From Schistosoma haematobium (lineage: Eukaryota > Platyhelminthes > Trematoda > Strigeidida > Schistosomatidae), in assembly GCF_000699445.3 (NCBI RefSeq), contig NC_067196.1, positions 124,001-188,000 of the forward strand: DNA of 64,000 nt, read 5' to 3'. Positions 33,281-45,110 of the stretch are shown here, piece by piece. The position numbers were made by a program, and so were the translations under genes. The notes under the pieces were generated by a model. That model searched no databases, was not told the DNA's origin, and saw only the letters and a list, made by a program, of their open reading frames with translations. How positions within the stretch are numbered: the first letter of the stretch is position 1; each line of letters starts with the position of its first letter.

Positions 33281-36200
33281 TTCTCAACAAAGTCTCATAA
33301 CTAGATTCAAATATTCTGACCACGTTTTCCTCTTTTTCGTATTTCAATTAACAGTTTTGGATTTATTTATCCATTTTAATGGTTTGAACTTTTCTTCACG
33401 GAACAATGTACATTTTGTGATTGCTTATCTAATAACTGATGTATTCTTGTTAATAAAATACCGGACACGGTTTTTAATATTAGTGTTATTGTTTTCATTC
33501 ATTAAAAACTGACTTGTTTTACTAGAGTTTGACAACATTTTATTCTTGAATTGGCAGTATTGTGTTCACGTGATTTTGTGATTAGATAAATCATCAATGA
33601 GCCCGTTGAGAATTTTCATCATTATGACGTTGGACTTCTGAAAAACATCATTTGAAATAACGACGGTCATCAATGCATGTTGATCTGTCGGAACATCACA
33701 TCAATACATAATTGGGCACGTTCACCCATCGTTACTTCACTATTCATTGTTCAGCAAATGCTGAGTGATGAACTATGGTTAACTAGGTGATATATAGACT
33801 GATTGTGATTTTTTCCAAGTTTTCACTGTTGATGGATGCAGTATACGGTCAATAGTTTCATTCAAAGCATACTCCTCTAAAAAATATAAAGTGGATTTTT
33901 CTTTCTCAGCCTCACTATAGATTCTGATACTTTAATTAAAGTTGTTAGTTGCGTGTGTCAAGTGCTATCGATTGACAAGAAACATACATTTGCACAATGA
34001 ATTCCAGGCTTTCGGAGCACACAAATTCCAAGGTTGTCACTGAAGATGTTTTCATTCAGCTTCATTGTTAATTATACGGCGAGCGCTGTCTGTTAATTTG
34101 CAGATGTTGAGGTTTGCCAAAATGATTTCAGTTTTTACGGTTAATCTTAAATATAGTTTGACTAGAGACTCACTGCCGCTTTAGATTATCTGCTTGAGAT
34201 GACATGTCGTAAATCGAAGTTGGGGTTCACTTTGCGTACTTCGTTTCGAAAGTTTGGGACATTTTGTTGACCGTCATGGTTTTAAACTCGATACACAGTG
34301 ACCAGCTCCAGTTAAAAATTAATCATCTCCTTAATCGTTAACAGATTTACACTCGGCTACGTTTTCGTCAACATTGTTACCGATTTGTTCCCAATTTTCA
34401 ACACTGTTTCGAATGTTAATGGTGGCTTCAAAGTACAAAATCAGCTTTCTCTTGATTAGTTAACGCAATAGAGCACCGAAAAAACAGATATCCGCTAAAT
34501 CATGAGTAGTGACTGTTAGAACATCCCAAAGCTTTACAGCAGTAATCACGTGCATAGTTAGATTAACCTAAATAAATACGTGAGTGTTCACTTCAAAAAC
34601 CAAATTCATTCAATCATCTACAAATCAGTAGGGCGACAACTTAATTTAGAGTCGCTTCAGCTCTTCAATAATGTGAACACGTGTTAATAAATTAGCTTGA
34701 CATTTAAAATGTTCCCTTCGTCTCCTGATTTATTTTGTAAATACAATGTGACGTAAAGAAAAAATCAATGTTCAAAAAGTCTCCATTTCATGTCTAGGTA
34801 TTTCGGTGTGACTACTGAATTCACAAGCTTTTGAAAACAAACTAGCTCGATAGCAGATGTTTGAGTCGTGAACCATAAACCCCGACTTCGGATATCACTG
34901 AGTGAGGTGCACTAATTTGTCACCGAGCAATGATGACATTTTGTTCTAACGAATATTGCACATCTCAATTTCTTTACGAGATGGACTTTATGCGTGAGCC
35001 TTAATACACAAGACAATTTTCAAACTCAAACGAATCGACGAGTGTTGACGAAACATAAAAAGCAATTTGGTGGCGAACGCTTATTTTTGCTTGAAATTTT
35101 TTGATCAACTAACAGTGGGTCGAAAAATGGTGGCAATGAGAAAGATGGAAGACAAAAGAAGTGTTATGAAAAACTTCGGTTCATAAATCTATTTTAAATA
35201 CCGAGCAAGCGAATGTAAAATTTTATGCCAAGTGTATTGCATCGATGGTGCGTAAACTCAATAAAAGTGTTAAAATCATGGCTTTTTGAAAGCCAATCAA
35301 ACTAGTTTATCATTCTCACAAAAGATGGTTCATCATGATAGGATATAATAAACACAGAACAAGCGATCATGACACTATTGGTAACACAAACAGACATAAA
35401 ATGCCAGCTCAAGATCATGACCAGAAGAATTTCACTTCGCACCAGTGTTCATAAAGGCACAGCACTGTTTAATAAATTCATCATAACTACATGTTAATAC
35501 ATTCTGAACTGGACTCGAGCACAAAGTGAAATGTGTTACTCAAAATGACTGAAGTTTTCAAGTCAAATGATGTCTACTTTAAAACAGTTTGTTCCAGGAT
35601 ATCTCAAACAATCACCAATTCACAAGTGCATTGTTGCACAGCTAACATCGATAACCACATTGAAGTCATTGGATAAAAATGAAGAGAATGTTCATTTTGA
35701 CGAAATCATTTTCTTGAACTGTACATTCGTATTTATACTGGCTATGATACGTGTGTCACATTTCTGACCAGTTGTTCATTCAACTACATTAACGTTATAA
35801 CTCGTATTCCTTTGTTTCTTCGTCAATGATATCATTACTTATTGTACACGAGAGAAGAATTGGTTAAGTTAATATCTGTCAAACAGAATAATAGTAAACT
35901 TGTTTGTAATATTGTGACTAGTAGATGTTTGTGTTTTTGATGTTTAGTCACTCAATGTAAGCCATTTCTTATTGGTTAATAAATAAATAAATGGCATTAC
36001 TAAACACAGATCTAGTTTATAGGAAGAAACAAAACCTAATACATAAAGCAACCACGCTCGGTTGAGTAAGGATTAATTTCATGTCTTTTACCTTACCTTC
36101 ATGATTACTACTTTTAAATAGTAATGAGTTGTAATAGAGATGGCAGATTTCAGTCCATTACCTCGACAATCATGTCAAAAGTGATTGATTAGCGAATGTG

Positions 36201-36690
36201 CACTTTCTCACTATAATAAACTGATTTGTAAGTATCCCACTCGAAACAATTAAATCATTCACAGTTTTCATAATTAGTGTGCTATCTTACAACAGAAAAA
36301 GACCAACATCACAGCTCAAATATTTGCTCACTCTGAATACAAAACTTAGGCGAATGATACAACGTAAAATGTATCGAAACGATGTAGTTCAAATTGAATC
36401 TTGTCCAACAGAAATTTCATTTGAGTGATACATTTTCTTTCAGTTGCATGCAGAGTAAGGGTCTGTTGGCGTAAATCTCATAGAACATGACATTCTGAAA
36501 AACACGAACACAATCGAGGTATGAAATTGCAATTAGCGTTCTAACACTAATTGATCATCAAATAGTAGGCATAGTCATATCTGTATTAGTGGCCCTATAT
36601 CTGAATCCAGTAAGATCCTATGCTGTTTGTCGTCGGAATATACATGCCAACAATCTTCGCGTACTTTGATCAACTTAATTCATTTTGAAC
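33281..36690. other. Long non-coding stretch downstream of the CP391S-like gene
   Basis: The start should be the 3' UTR (AATAAA at ~33452). The rest, over 3 kb, is AT-rich with only short chance frames. I recognise no repeat with a second copy in the window. Confidence 0.4.
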
Positions 36691-36699
36691 AATAGTGGA

Positions 36700-37060
36700 A
36701 TAAAATGAGCCGAAAACGGGGATGTGTTTTGAACGTGTATGTTTCACACACTCATTGATCCAGAAAGGCACTCAGAGAAATAAACTGTGGAAAACCAAAC
36801 GAAGTGATTCTCAGTGAAGAAGGCGTGGTAAGCTGCTCTATTTCGCTACGCGAAACTCGTTCTCTGTGGTTGTATCGAAAATATGTGAAGGAAACGTGAT
36901 GAATAGGGAAGTAGTTATCACACGTTCGATTATGTAAAATTAGTCAAGGTTGATAAGCAAATAAATGGCGAGGGGAAGATGTGGCTTTTGATGAATGAGT
37001 CAGTTGGTCCGTCCAGAAGCTTGAATAACCTTTGTTTGCTTGACATAGTCATTTCAGTAT
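36700..37060 (+). repeat. Degenerate LTR-like sequence
   Basis: CACACTCATTGATCCAGAAA, the 'CACTCAGAGAAATAA' block and 'AAGGTTGATAAGCAAATAAA' parallel 11708-11740 and 11895-11915 of the other degenerate LTR-like repeat. Low identity; class inferred only by relation to the 39-41 kb LTRs. Confidence 0.35.
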
Positions 37061-37129
37061 GTTTTGCGTCACGAGGTTAAAAGTTGTTATTGGGAAGCAT
37101 TGAATGTAGGTTTATATTTCTTAATATCA

Positions 37130-37361
37130 ACTGTCATCTTGATTTGTGTGCAGGGAATATTCAGGAAAACGACACTTCTCATGAAATTCAGACTTTTGTC
37201 AAAGTCCTATTAGGAAAGCATCACGGAAACGCAGAAGACCAGATATTCTACAGGTAGACCCAAAGAGGAGAACATACGTTTCCGAAGGAAGATATCAATG
37301 ATGATATCTCAGCACTTACCTTTATAAAGTAACTAACCATATTTTTTTTGAAGGGGGAAGG
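37130..37361 (+). mobile_element. Gypsy-type 3' internal remnant with polypurine tract
   Basis: A short coding-like piece with the Arg/Lys/Pro-rich character of a gypsy Pol C terminus (KRRRPDILQVDPKRRTYV in one frame, about 37210-37275) is followed by the polypurine tract GAAGGGGGAAGG (about 37350-37361), right before an LTR start. The rest of the element is absent or unrecognisable. Confidence 0.5.
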
Positions 37362-37880
37362 TGTTATGAACGGGGAATTAAGAAGCACAGACAATTACGA
37401 AAGCTATTTTCTTGGGACGTTATTGCATTTCATTCAAACCCTGTAAAACACTTATATTTATTTTCGTCCCTATCTTATTCTACATAACACGAGCTTTCGT
37501 TCTATGTATCATTCACTAGCATACTCTTTTTTGTTCCGAAAATATTGTGATTTAAACATGATATTTTGCACTGTATTTTCTACCCTAATTCCCTGTTTCC
37601 GGCGTAACTGTATTTTTCCAAATTATTGTACGTCGTAGTCAAGATATTTACTTATTTATTCATGTACATTTTTGTACTAATCCGAATTCAGAGAATCCAG
37701 AGCTAAGTGTTCCAACTGTCTTGTCTTCTCTCACTTGCGTGCTTGCCAACCAATCAGGATTTAGAATAGTTCTCTCTACCCCATCTCGAACTCACTCGTG
37801 ATAGACTCAAGGTTAAGCCGCTCACTCTATCGCGTCAAGGTCATAGTTTAGTCTAGACAGATCAAGGTGAAGTCATAACA
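37362..37880 (+). repeat. LTR (3' LTR of a decayed element)
   Basis: Begins TGTTATGAACGGGG after the polypurine tract and ends TCATAACA (37873-37880), giving perfect 8-bp terminal inverted repeats TGTTATGA/TCATAACA. A second TCATAACA ends at 37916, so the true end could be 36 bp further on. It borders an RTE fragment. No second LTR of this type is seen in the window. Confidence 0.6.
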
Positions 37881-37920
37881 AGTATCACGGGGTAAGAGCG
37901 ATTCAAGGTCATAACAGAAG

Positions 37921-39186
37921 GTCTTCAACAGAGTGTTGCTGAACCGGATGAAAGATGCAGTAGACGCCCAACTTCGAGATCAACAAGCTGGATCCCGTGA
38001 GGATCGGTCGTGCACAGACCAAATTGCAACACTACGGATCATCGTCGAATAATCAGTTGAGTGGAACTCATCACTATGCATCAACTTCATTGATTATGAA
38101 AAAACATTCGACAGTGTAGATAGGAGGACATTATGGAAAATTCTTCGACACTACGGAGTTTCTGAGAAGATTGTCAACATTATCCGGAACTCATACGACG
38201 GACTACAATGCAAGGTCGTGCATGGAGGACAGCTGACAGATGCATTCCAAATAAGGACCGGAGTCAGACAAGGCTGTTTACTCTCTCCCTTCCTCTTTCT
38301 TCTGGTGGTCGACTGGATTATGAAGACCTCGACATCTGAAGGAAAACACGGAATTCAATGGACAGCTCGAAATCAATTAGACGATTTGGACTTCATAGAT
38401 GACCTAGCCCTCCTATCGCATACACACGAACAGATGCAGATGAAGACAGCTAGTGTAGCAGCAGTCTCTGCATCAGTAGGCCTCAGTATACACAAAGGGA
38501 AAACCAAAGTCCTCAAATTCAAAGCGGAAAACAACAATCCAATCACTCTCGATGGCGAAACTCTGGAAAATGTAGAGTCCTTCACATACCTAGGAAGCAT
38601 CATCGATGAACATGGAGGTTCAGATGCAGACGTAAAGGCAAGGATTGGCAAAGCAAGGACAGCATTCCTACAGTTAAAAAACATATGGAACTCAAAACAA
38701 CTTTCAACCAATATCAAAGTGAGAATCTTCAATACCAACGTCAAATCAGTTCTACTGTATGGAGCTGAAACTTGGAGAACTACAACAACCACCATCAAGA
38801 AGGTACAAGTATTCATAAATAGCTGTCTACGCAAGATACTCAACATCCGTTGGCCGGATACCATAAGCAATAGCCTTCTGTGGGAGAGAACAAACCAACT
38901 TCAAGCTGAAAAAGAAATTAGGAAAAGACGATGGAAATGGATAGGACATACATTACGCAAATCATCAAACTTCATCACGAGGCAAGCGCTAACTTGGAAT
39001 CCTGAAGGGAAGCGAAAAAGAGCAAGGCCTAAGAACACATTATGTCGGATAATAGAAGCAGATATGAAAACGATGAATTACAACTGGACGGAGCTAGAAA
39101 GGATTGCCCGGGACAGGGTTGGATGGAGAATGCTGGTGAGCGGCCTATGCTCCTTCACGAGGAGTAACAGGCGTAAGTAAGTAAGT
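37921..39186 (+). mobile_element. RTE 3' part, recent copy, with (TAAG)n tail
   Basis: 5'-truncated at GTCTTCAACAGAGTGTTGCT. A stop at ~38050 breaks the frame, but 38218-39180 is open for 320 codons: [19 protein letters not shown], then [10 protein letters not shown] (Ala of the FADD motif is Ile), [31 protein letters not shown], ending SNRRK with TAA inside GTAAGTAAGTAAG. By eye it is very close to the intact copy at 5759-8986. The tail is interrupted by insertion of the LTR element at 39187. Confidence 0.92.
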
Positions 39187-39475
39187 TGTGACGGCCCGTG
39201 ATCTGACTCTATTTCAGATTGTATGGAAGATGGCTGGGAAGCCAACTCCATTTTAGTCAAGAGTTACTCCATATTTATAGGCAGACAGAATAAAGCTACA
39301 GACATGTGATTAATGCGATAAGAAGGGCACACACATATACGCTCATATGAAAACAGTCAGGGCTAATAAGCGAATAATTAACAAGGTCAAAATATGACTC
39401 AAGTAAAATGAATTAAATAGGATGTCCACAAGTTAGAATAAGGTAGATGGGCTTGCCATAATAACTGACACTACA
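39187..39475 (-). repeat. 3' LTR of the non-autonomous element (with ~160-bp deletion)
   Basis: 289 bp. From GGAAGATGGCTGGGAAGCCA onward it is base-for-base the same as the other LTR as far as I can compare. It lacks the 'ATATATGAATG...CGACGCGCG' segment of the longer LTR. Confidence 0.88.
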
Positions 39476-40949
39476 TAGCCCCCTCGTAGAAAATAGCACA
39501 TTTAAAAAATGTCTGTTTTCGAAAATAACACTGAAGTGATATGAAGTTAACGTTAGCAACAATTAGCGAAAAAAAATTGTACAACACTCGATAAAGTACA
39601 GTAGTGTCACATGAGCGGTGAGTGTATTATATGAAAATGTCATATTTATGTAAAAGAATACATGAATATAGAAAAGGCGCGGACAAAAATGGGAACGTTA
39701 ACATGCGAATATGAGCAATTTAATGAGCGTACAAAAATTAACATCTAATAATGCTGTGACTGTCTGAACGATAAAATAACAAGTTCGTATGAGCGATTAA
39801 AAATACCGTGAAAACAGTAATAAATTGTTTGTGGGTACGACTGCGAAATAAATCGTGAAAATAAGTATAATATGACAGAAATTGGTCTGTGGTGCTGACA
39901 GAATAGTGAAATATGTTAAATATATGTTCTGTTGAGCCGCAGTAGAATAGATAGCATGGACTAGCGATGAGTGAATTTGAATTTAAATGCGTAGTTCCCC
40001 ATTCGTAGGATGATAATAGGCAAGTCGTGAAATGATAACTGCATTGACGGGTGATATTCGTTGCTGTACTGCAATTGATAATGATCATAAAATATGAAGT
40101 CAGTGAATGTTGTCGTCTGCGTTATGACAGATGCATTGAGTTATCGTTAAATATGTATTAGTAGAATGACCAGAGGAACAGAATAGTGACTGAGTAGACG
40201 AAGTACGTAGAGTCTTATTCCTTTTTGGTCATGAAGCCTAGAGTGGTTTGTGTGGTTTGAGGGAGATGCGCTCGATCTCGTTTGTTACAAAACCGTACCA
40301 AGGCATGACAAAAATACCAATACATATGATTAGCGATGGCGACATATGAGACTGACTTGGATGTAAGGAACAAGAGTGTATCTTTGAGAGACTAGCTCTA
40401 AACTCTATGTTCTGATATACCGTGCGATGGGTATAGAATAGTAGTTGCAGTACTCGAATAATGTTTTTGGTTGATAAATGATGCGGCATGCAGTTATGCA
40501 TGTGAAAGAATAGATAAGATGAACGTAATGGTTTCTAATCATCTAGTTAGATGCATCCACAGACATAATAGGAGGCGATTTCGAAATGAGAAATGTGATA
40601 ACATAACATAATGACCTCGACTAAGTGAATGAATGTAATATTAGATCAAATGACATGAAAAAAATTGGAACGAACTCACTTAAAGCAGGAAAATTTCACG
40701 TTTTGAATAGTAAAAATATTCCAGTGAGTTTTGAATGTCAGAAAGTGGAGTATTCATAAAATGATAATCTGTTCGGTGAGCAATATGATTGCGAAAATGT
40801 CATAATTTAATGACAGCATGAACATGATTATTAAGTCCACATTCGGTCATGATATTGAGAATCATGTAATAATACGCATATAATGATAATTCGGATCATG
40901 ATGGAGCAAACCGACGAATGGATCAATGAGAATAGTTGACATGAGGACA

Positions 40950-41187
40950 AAGTATCGATAAGATAATACGACTTGAGCATGTTCATGTCATGTTGCACAG
41001 GCTGTGCTGATTGCGTCGGATTGGAGATTGCCCTGGCTTCGCTGAATTTGTTCGCCGAACGTATAGAGTGCAGAAGTTCCTTCATCGACGTAGCTTGCTG
41101 CGTTGCGTTCGTCGTCGGCGGGCTTACCAATGTGACGTAGTTTTGTCGTCGCTTAAATCGGACGATGTTCGTTGAAGGGCTCACCAA
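40950..41187 (-). pseudogene. Gag-like start of the non-autonomous element
   Basis: An open frame runs from the primer-binding region into protein-like sequence (FKRRQNYVTLVSPPTTNATQ, then an ATG at MKELLHSIRSANKF and EARAISNPTQSAQPVQHDMN). It has higher G+C than the rest of the interior and then decays into AT-rich Ile/Cys/Ser sequence. It is plausibly the remains of gag. The ~70 credible residues are too few to name a family. Confidence 0.4.
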
Positions 41188-41637
41188 TGAGACGGCCCGT
41201 GATCTGACTCCATTCAGAGTGTAATATATGAATGTTTGCTATCATCTATTCTCGTATATCATCGTCGACTTAGATCACGTTAATCAATAACTGAATTTAG
41301 ATAAGTCAATTAACGAGAATAGCCTTTGAATACATATATTTCGTATGTAAAGTGAATGTAATAGAACAGAACAAAACGACGCGCGTGGAAGATGGCTGGG
41401 AAGCCAACTCCATTTTAGTCAAGAGTTACTCCATATTTATAGGCAGACAGAATAAAGCTACAGACATGTGATTAATGCGATAAGAAGGGCACACACATAT
41501 ACGCTCATATGAAAACAGTCAGGGCTAATAAGCGAATAATTAACAAGGTCAAAATATGACTCAAGTAAAATGAATTAAATAGGATGTCCACAAGTTAGAA
41601 TAAGGTAGATGGGCTTGCCATAATAACTGACACTACA
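41188..41637 (-). repeat. 5' LTR of the non-autonomous element (full, 450 bp)
   Basis: Starts TGTAGTGTCAGTTATTATGG on the minus strand, with a TATAAATATGG promoter-like box at about 41438-41428, and ends GGGCCGTCTCA. The dinucleotide ends are TG...CA. Confidence 0.88.
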
Positions 41638-42056
41638 AAGTCATGTCAAATAATTGAATCGTTTAAAAATAAAGTTTGAGTTCAATTGAAACCAATAAAA
41701 CATTACTTGAACAACTAAAATTGTAATAATTTTAGTGTGTGCCAAGTAATTTCACCATTATTGGCTTTGTGAAGGTCCGTTCATTTTGAATAGCTTTTAA
41801 TATATAGTAAATTATTGAATTTAACCAGTTCATGGTCCGTATATATTAATCGCTACCCTTAAATCATAGAAGTTAGCTGATACTTAGACGAAACCACAAG
41901 CATCCACTTAGTTGATAGTGAGACAATATTCATTGATCACGTTCAATATTGACAGTGTAATGAAGAAGAATGATTGATTTTCTCTGATGTATTATGAACG
42001 GCTTATGATGCGATGGCTCGAAGACATCTAGGAAGTTTTCGACTCAATCACTTTTT

Positions 42057-42411
42057 TTTGCTTTTGAACTTAATATCTTCTCAACATTCATCTCTTGATT
42101 CATACGTAACTACCATCCTATTGACCATCAGTTAAAATTCTGTTCCTTCTTTGTTTCTTACATTACGCAACGTAGCAACTTCTTGATCACTTTGAATATT
42201 AATAATCCTCTTTCTTCCAATTAATCAATGTTAGTTTAAATGTCATTATGTAATTATTACGTAACGTATCCACTCGATGAGTATTATATTATTATTGTAA
42301 AACGTATATATATTAGTGTAGAGCCATGATGAAAAACTAATTGGAAAAAAATTTCTTCGCTCAATTCGTTCCTTCTTTATTTACCAAATGGCAAAATGGG
42401 AATTTTCACTA
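42057..42411 (+). repeat. Direct repeat B1 (partner 55653-56010)
   Basis: About 355 bp, nearly identical to 55653-56010 (TTTGAACTTAATATCTTCTC through CAAATGGCAAAATGG), with a handful of substitutions. Both copies contain GTAGAGCCATGATGAAAAAC. No ORF. Class unknown. Confidence 0.92.
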
Positions 42412-42696
42412 TAATCAATCACTTTCGACATTATGACTACATATTGCTTCAAGACTGTAACTTTACATGAAACAGGCATTTCAGTTTCCGTAGTTTTCAT
42501 AAGCTTTACAAATAAGTCGAGCAGAAAATCTAAACGCTATTATGAAATCTATTATCAGACCATATGTAAAAATCCGATTTTACAGGTTTTTTGACCAATG
42601 AAACTATAACGTTGATGTTGAAGAATCTTCATTCGGAAAAGTTTTGAAGTCTTATGATGACCATAAGTCACGGGTTCGATGCTCCTTCTAGCAAAA

Positions 42697-43115
42697 AGAA
42701 CAACAATTTATGTGGGCACATGGAATGTTCCAAGAATGTGGGAGACCAGAAGGACCAATCAAATTACTACGAAAATGAACAGAAACACCATAGCAGTGAT
42801 AGAAATCAGTGAAACCTATTGAAACCAAGCTGGACAGAAAATAACAGATTCAGGAGAGATGCTGCTGTACTTTGGTTGCGTGAAAGGAAATGCTGCGCAC
42901 ACACAAAAACTTTTCTGTAGCAGTTCCAAAAAGCACGAAAAGCACCTATGGGCAGCAGAAAACACAGAAATTACTATAGATGTCACCACTATAATGATCG
43001 AAGAAATCAGGATGGGGATCAGCCAAAACAAGTATGGATAAGCAGCAGTACTAGTCAATATATCACCTGAAGCACAGAAGTCAGGCATAGGAGCATCCGC
43101 AAAAATACTGCACGT
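42697..43115 (+). mobile_element. Scrambled RTE endonuclease/linker pieces
   Basis: Begins with an RTE endonuclease start (TTIYVGTWNV in one frame, near 42700), then NQAGQKITDSGEMLLYFG near 42825-42880. At about 42905 it jumps to sequence resembling the pre-RT linker (EEIRMGISQNKYG near 43000, then '[13 protein letters not shown]'). Several internal deletions join distant parts of the element. It abuts a gypsy integrase fragment. Confidence 0.75.
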
Positions 43116-43925
43116 TCTACTAGATGGGCCATAGCCTGCCTCATAAAAGACACTTCGGCAGAAACAGTCGCTTCAGTCTTCCTCGACCGCTGGATATCTA
43201 ACTATGGAGTACCATCAGTAATCACAACAGATCGTGGTTCCCAATTTCAATCTGTCCTTTTTCAGGAGTTCACTAAACTTCTAGGGGTCAACCACATTAA
43301 AACCACAGCTTACCACCCAGCAGCTAATGGCATGGTTGGAAGATTCCATCGCCAATTAAAAAGCTCACTGATGGCGCAAGCTGACTCATCCAAGTGGAGC
43401 GATGCCTTACCGCTTGTACTCCTCGGTATTCGTTCAACCATGAAGGAAGACATAGGATGTATAGCTGCCGAGTTAGTCTATGGTACAACTCTAACTTTAC
43501 CTGGTCGACTAGGGAACTATGAACCTACAACGCACGGGGATTCTACTCGCTTCGCAAGTCGCATATTACAAACGATGCAGAATATTAAAGCAATATCCCC
43601 TCGCGAACCTAACAATCGAGTCCAACTTGATAAAAACCTTGAGACGTGCAAATTTGTCTTCGTCCGAGTAGGTGCGGTTAAAAAACCATTAAAACAACCA
43701 TACGAAGGCCCATATAAATTAATTAAACGCACACAAAAATACTTCATCATCAACACAGATGGCAACAAGTAGACCATTTCTATAGACAGAATAAAACCTG
43801 CTTTCTATGAAGCTACTCAAGTCAAAGAAGACAACGCCATTGACAAACAACCCCGCCCACCAGTGAATGAAAAACCAGTGGAGGATAAACAAATTAATAC
43901 TAAGGCTTCTTGTTTAACACGCTCC
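43116..43925 (+). mobile_element. Gypsy integrase fragment, second copy
   Basis: Matches 21765-22555 of the first gypsy element: [55 protein letters not shown], then [13 protein letters not shown] and [20 protein letters not shown]. The frame is open from 43332 for 146 codons. The third catalytic residue is lost (GMVERFHR has become GMVGRFHR). It ends at ACACGCTCCGGTA, where similarity to the other copy stops. Confidence 0.9.
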
Positions 43926-44940
43926 GGTATGTGTGTGGTTGTGTTGGTGGATGTTGAGTGGAACTGTTCCAACCTATCAGTTAACACACATGTAATGGAT
44001 TGTCGTTGTGAAAATGGGGTTATAATTACTATACTACTGAATAGAGGTGAGAAATTGATGGTTGATTGCGACTGTGAGTTGTGTGTTGAATTGTGCATTG
44101 GGTGTTGTATTTGTGTTGAAATGATGCATAGTGGTTTATGTGAGTGTGTGTGGATGGTGAATGGATCTGATGAAGAGAGCATTTTGTGAGGTGTGCAAAT
44201 GAGTGAATGAATGAGATGAACAAGTTGTAAAGTTTAAGAATGAATTTGTATAGATGATTTTCAGGGTGATGTTGTGAGGGCATCTGGCTGTGGTTTATAC
44301 ACAGCCCGTTTAACGCTCAACAGTTTACACACTCCATTCTCACCTCTGAAATCCACACTATTTGCGATTACAACCACTCAGTGTGGTGGTGGTGGTGATG
44401 TGATGTGATACAAGAAGAAGGAAGCAATAGCGATGTACACATCCAGCAAAATCTGTCGCAATTGACAATGGTGGTATACAACAACAGCATCATCATATGA
44501 CATGAAGATGAATAGAACGCATTTGGCTTGAAAATAATGACATTCAATTTTTCTACGTGAAATTACAAACTGATGTCCTTTGTCAATTGAGTTCTGGGGA
44601 TCTATGTTAACCAACATATAATTACTAGAAGAAGAAGAAGAAGAGGAAACATTTATTTTTCTACTCTTCAATCAACCATCATGTGATCGCTTTTGATATA
44701 TACAGATTATTTGTAGATTATGTTCAGTAGGGCATATTCATTCAATCGCTGTCCGTATATTGAACGAGGCTTCAGCATATCAAACTGATTGTCACCATTA
44801 TCTATATCTGGTCTGTATACAAGAGGAGATGAAATTACAAACAATTCTCTATCCACAAACAGACTATTTCATTCACTTAATGGTTATGTAAACTGCTGTT
44901 GTATCGCAACGTATACTGAAGAAATGGGAACATTTGAAAC
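43926..44940. other. Skewed-composition non-coding DNA
   Basis: 43926-44280 is T/G-rich and C-poor. It opens overlapping frames on both strands (Val/Cys/Gly on plus, His/Ser/Thr on minus), which look compositional. Around 44385-44400 is a short (GGT)n run and 44627-44647 a (GAA)n run. No gene recognised. Confidence 0.4.
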
Positions 44941-44987
44941 TTCCATGAAACATGGTTATTATTATTATTATTATTATTACCACTGTG

Positions 44988-45110
44988 GTATGTGCTACTC
45001 ATATCGATATAAGTAGTATATGAGATTAGTCGTGAACGGAATGTCTGGCAACAGAGAGACAAGAGGATCGAACAGTAAGAAAACAATGGAAACAGAATGC
45101 TATTGCTCAC
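44988..45110 (-). repeat. Dispersed repeat with a palindromic TATATCGATATA core (partner 48780-48905)
   Basis: The reverse complement follows 48785-48905: CTGTTGCCAGACATTCCG / CTGCTGCCAGACATTGCG, the tail ATATACTACTTATATCGATA, then GAGTAGCACATACCACA. The centre 44995-45016 (CTACTCATATCGATATAAG...) is a 22-bp palindrome with one mismatch. Confidence 0.65.

Larger units (their letters stand above)
39187..41637 (-). mobile_element. Non-autonomous LTR retrotransposon (LARD-like)
   Basis: Two LTRs in the same orientation bracket 1.7 kb without RT, integrase or RNase H. Read on the minus strand: 5' LTR 41637-41188 (starts TGTAGTGTCAG, ends GCCGTCTCA), then T and a primer-binding-like TGGTGAGCCC (41186-41177), a short gag-like start (41187-40950), AT-rich filler, the polypurine tract GAGGGGG (39480-39486), and 3' LTR 39475-39187. 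The target duplication AAGT lies on both sides (39183-39186 and 41638-41641), inside the (TAAG)n tail of the RTE copy. The gene-less interior and complete ends fit a LARD-type element mobilised in trans; the class name is inference. Confidence 0.82.

Noticed and set aside
43863..44283. Long overlapping frames on both strands (Cys/Val-rich and His/Ser-rich)
   Set aside because: Strand-skewed composition, both strands open at once, no start or splice context; follows the end of a gypsy fragment.
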